Source: Microscilla marina ATCC 23134
Lineage (GTDB): Bacteria; Bacteroidota; Bacteroidia; Cytophagales; Microscillaceae
Assembly: GCF_000169175.1 (NCBI RefSeq)
Contig: NZ_AAWS01000024.1
Span: 1-64,000 of the forward strand
DNA length: 64,000 nucleotides
Direction: 5' to 3'
In this document: positions 63,696 to 64,000 of the stretch, one piece after another
Numbering within the stretch: position 1 is the first letter of the stretch
Layout of the letters: every line of letters starts with the position of its first letter
The notes under the pieces: model-generated
The model's input: the letters and a program-made list of their open reading frames with translations, nothing else
Databases searched by the model: none
What the model was told of the DNA's origin: nothing
Made by a program: the position numbers and the translations under genes

Positions 63696-64000
63696 TCAAT
63701 AATCTACATACTCCGTACCATTTTTATCTATATAAATCCATTCGTTTTTATATTTTACTTTGGCAAGTCCATATTTAAAACCATTGACAAACTCGTATTT
63801 AATAGAAATTACTTCTTCTCCTTTTTTGTTGATAAATCCCCACTTTCCCTGCATCTTCACCCTAATCAAACCATTGCGGGGTACATCTGCTCTGTCGTAC
63901 TTTTGAGGAATCACCATATTTCCTTTGTTGTTGATAAACCCCCACTTTCCTCCATTTTTCACACCTGCCAACCCTTCATAAAAGCTAGAGGCTTTTTCAT
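63696..64000 (-). CDS. WG-repeat protein, 5' end outside the window
   Basis: The frame is open to the right edge. Just before the first in-window start it reads EKASSFYEGLAGVKNGGKW, a normal WG-repeat lead-in, so the gene begins beyond 64000. At least three WG repeats are visible: GGKWGFINNKG, QGKWGFINKKG and KNEWIYIDKNG. The stop is 141 bases from the start of the other WG-repeat gene on the same strand. Confidence 0.85.
   Translation of the reverse strand, partial: EKASSFYEGLAGVKNGGKWGFINNKGNMVIPQKYDRADVPRNGLIRVKMQGKWGFINKKGEEVISIKYEFVNGFKYGLAKVKYKNEWIYIDKNGTEYVDY

Overview
The window looks like chromosome from a marine, gliding-type Bacteroidota of the order Cytophagales; the overall gene style resembles Microscilla, but that is a judgement from memory and not a database match. 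The signs are type IX secretion (T9SS) C-terminal sorting domains on four proteins, two giant LamG-repeat secreted proteins, WG-repeat and leucine-rich-repeat proteins, a DUF1800/DUF1501 pair, moderately AT-rich DNA with long intergenic gaps, few obvious Shine-Dalgarno sites, and promoters that fit the Bacteroidota TTG-N17-23-TAnnTTTG pattern. No rRNA, tRNA, CRISPR array or prophage was seen.

Layout. 1-9.1 kb: the tail of a DUF4389 membrane protein; a complete IS1634-family element with matched ends and a 6-bp target duplication; a periplasmic-sensor/SpoIIE phosphatase; an N-acetylmuramoyl-L-alanine amidase lipoprotein; a small unknown protein; a multi-pass membrane protein; and a tiny secreted protein that is essentially only a T9SS sorting domain. 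9.1-20.5 kb: greA, a HIT hydrolase, a Crp-like regulator, a tandem NTF2-like secreted protein, an enoyl-CoA hydratase, a polysaccharide flippase, a lipoprotein, a LuxE-like acyl-protein synthetase, an LRR protein and a PAP2 phosphatase, with a block of intergenic repeats at 18.8-19.2 kb. 20.5-39.4 kb: a second SpoIIE sensor-phosphatase paralogous to the first, then two giant T9SS-exported LamG proteins (about 2,170 and 3,079 residues) with a small KGG-motif peptide gene between them on the opposite strand. 39.7-43.98 kb: nadC with a DUF4783 lipoprotein, then an ABC ATPase, a sigma-like protein and a zinc-finger/TM anti-sigma-like protein in one direction. 44-46.7 kb: an IS630-family element, disabled by an in-frame stop, sitting in the loop of what was a bidirectional terminator, followed by two intact lipocalin-like secreted proteins with decayed relatives between them. 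46.8-58.5 kb: alpha-carbonic anhydrase, aroA, a macro-domain/uracil-DNA-glycosylase pair, an esterase, a 7TMR-DISM adenylate cyclase, an SFPD-repeat protein, an AraC regulator, a DinB protein and fabI. 58.8-64 kb: the DUF1800/DUF1501 pair and two WG-repeat proteins, the second running off the window.

How the genes fit together. Much of the window is envelope and surface biology: secreted adhesin-like proteins, peptidoglycan and polysaccharide handling, lipoproteins, and phospholipid phosphatase. A second theme is signalling: two SBP-SpoIIE phosphatases, a membrane adenylate cyclase, a Crp-type regulator and a sigma/anti-sigma-like pair. Housekeeping genes (greA, nadC, aroA, fabI) are scattered singly. 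Mobile and repetitive DNA is intergenic: two insertion sequences, long palindromic elements near 17.0 and 56.8 kb, and a dispersed family with copies near 18.9, 39.6 and 51.1 kb. No single large unknown defence or biosynthetic system is evident. The most unusual items are the KGG peptide between the giant adhesins, the IS630 insertion into a terminator loop, the lipocalin-like gene graveyard, the sigma-like/ZAS-like cluster and the macro/UDG pair.
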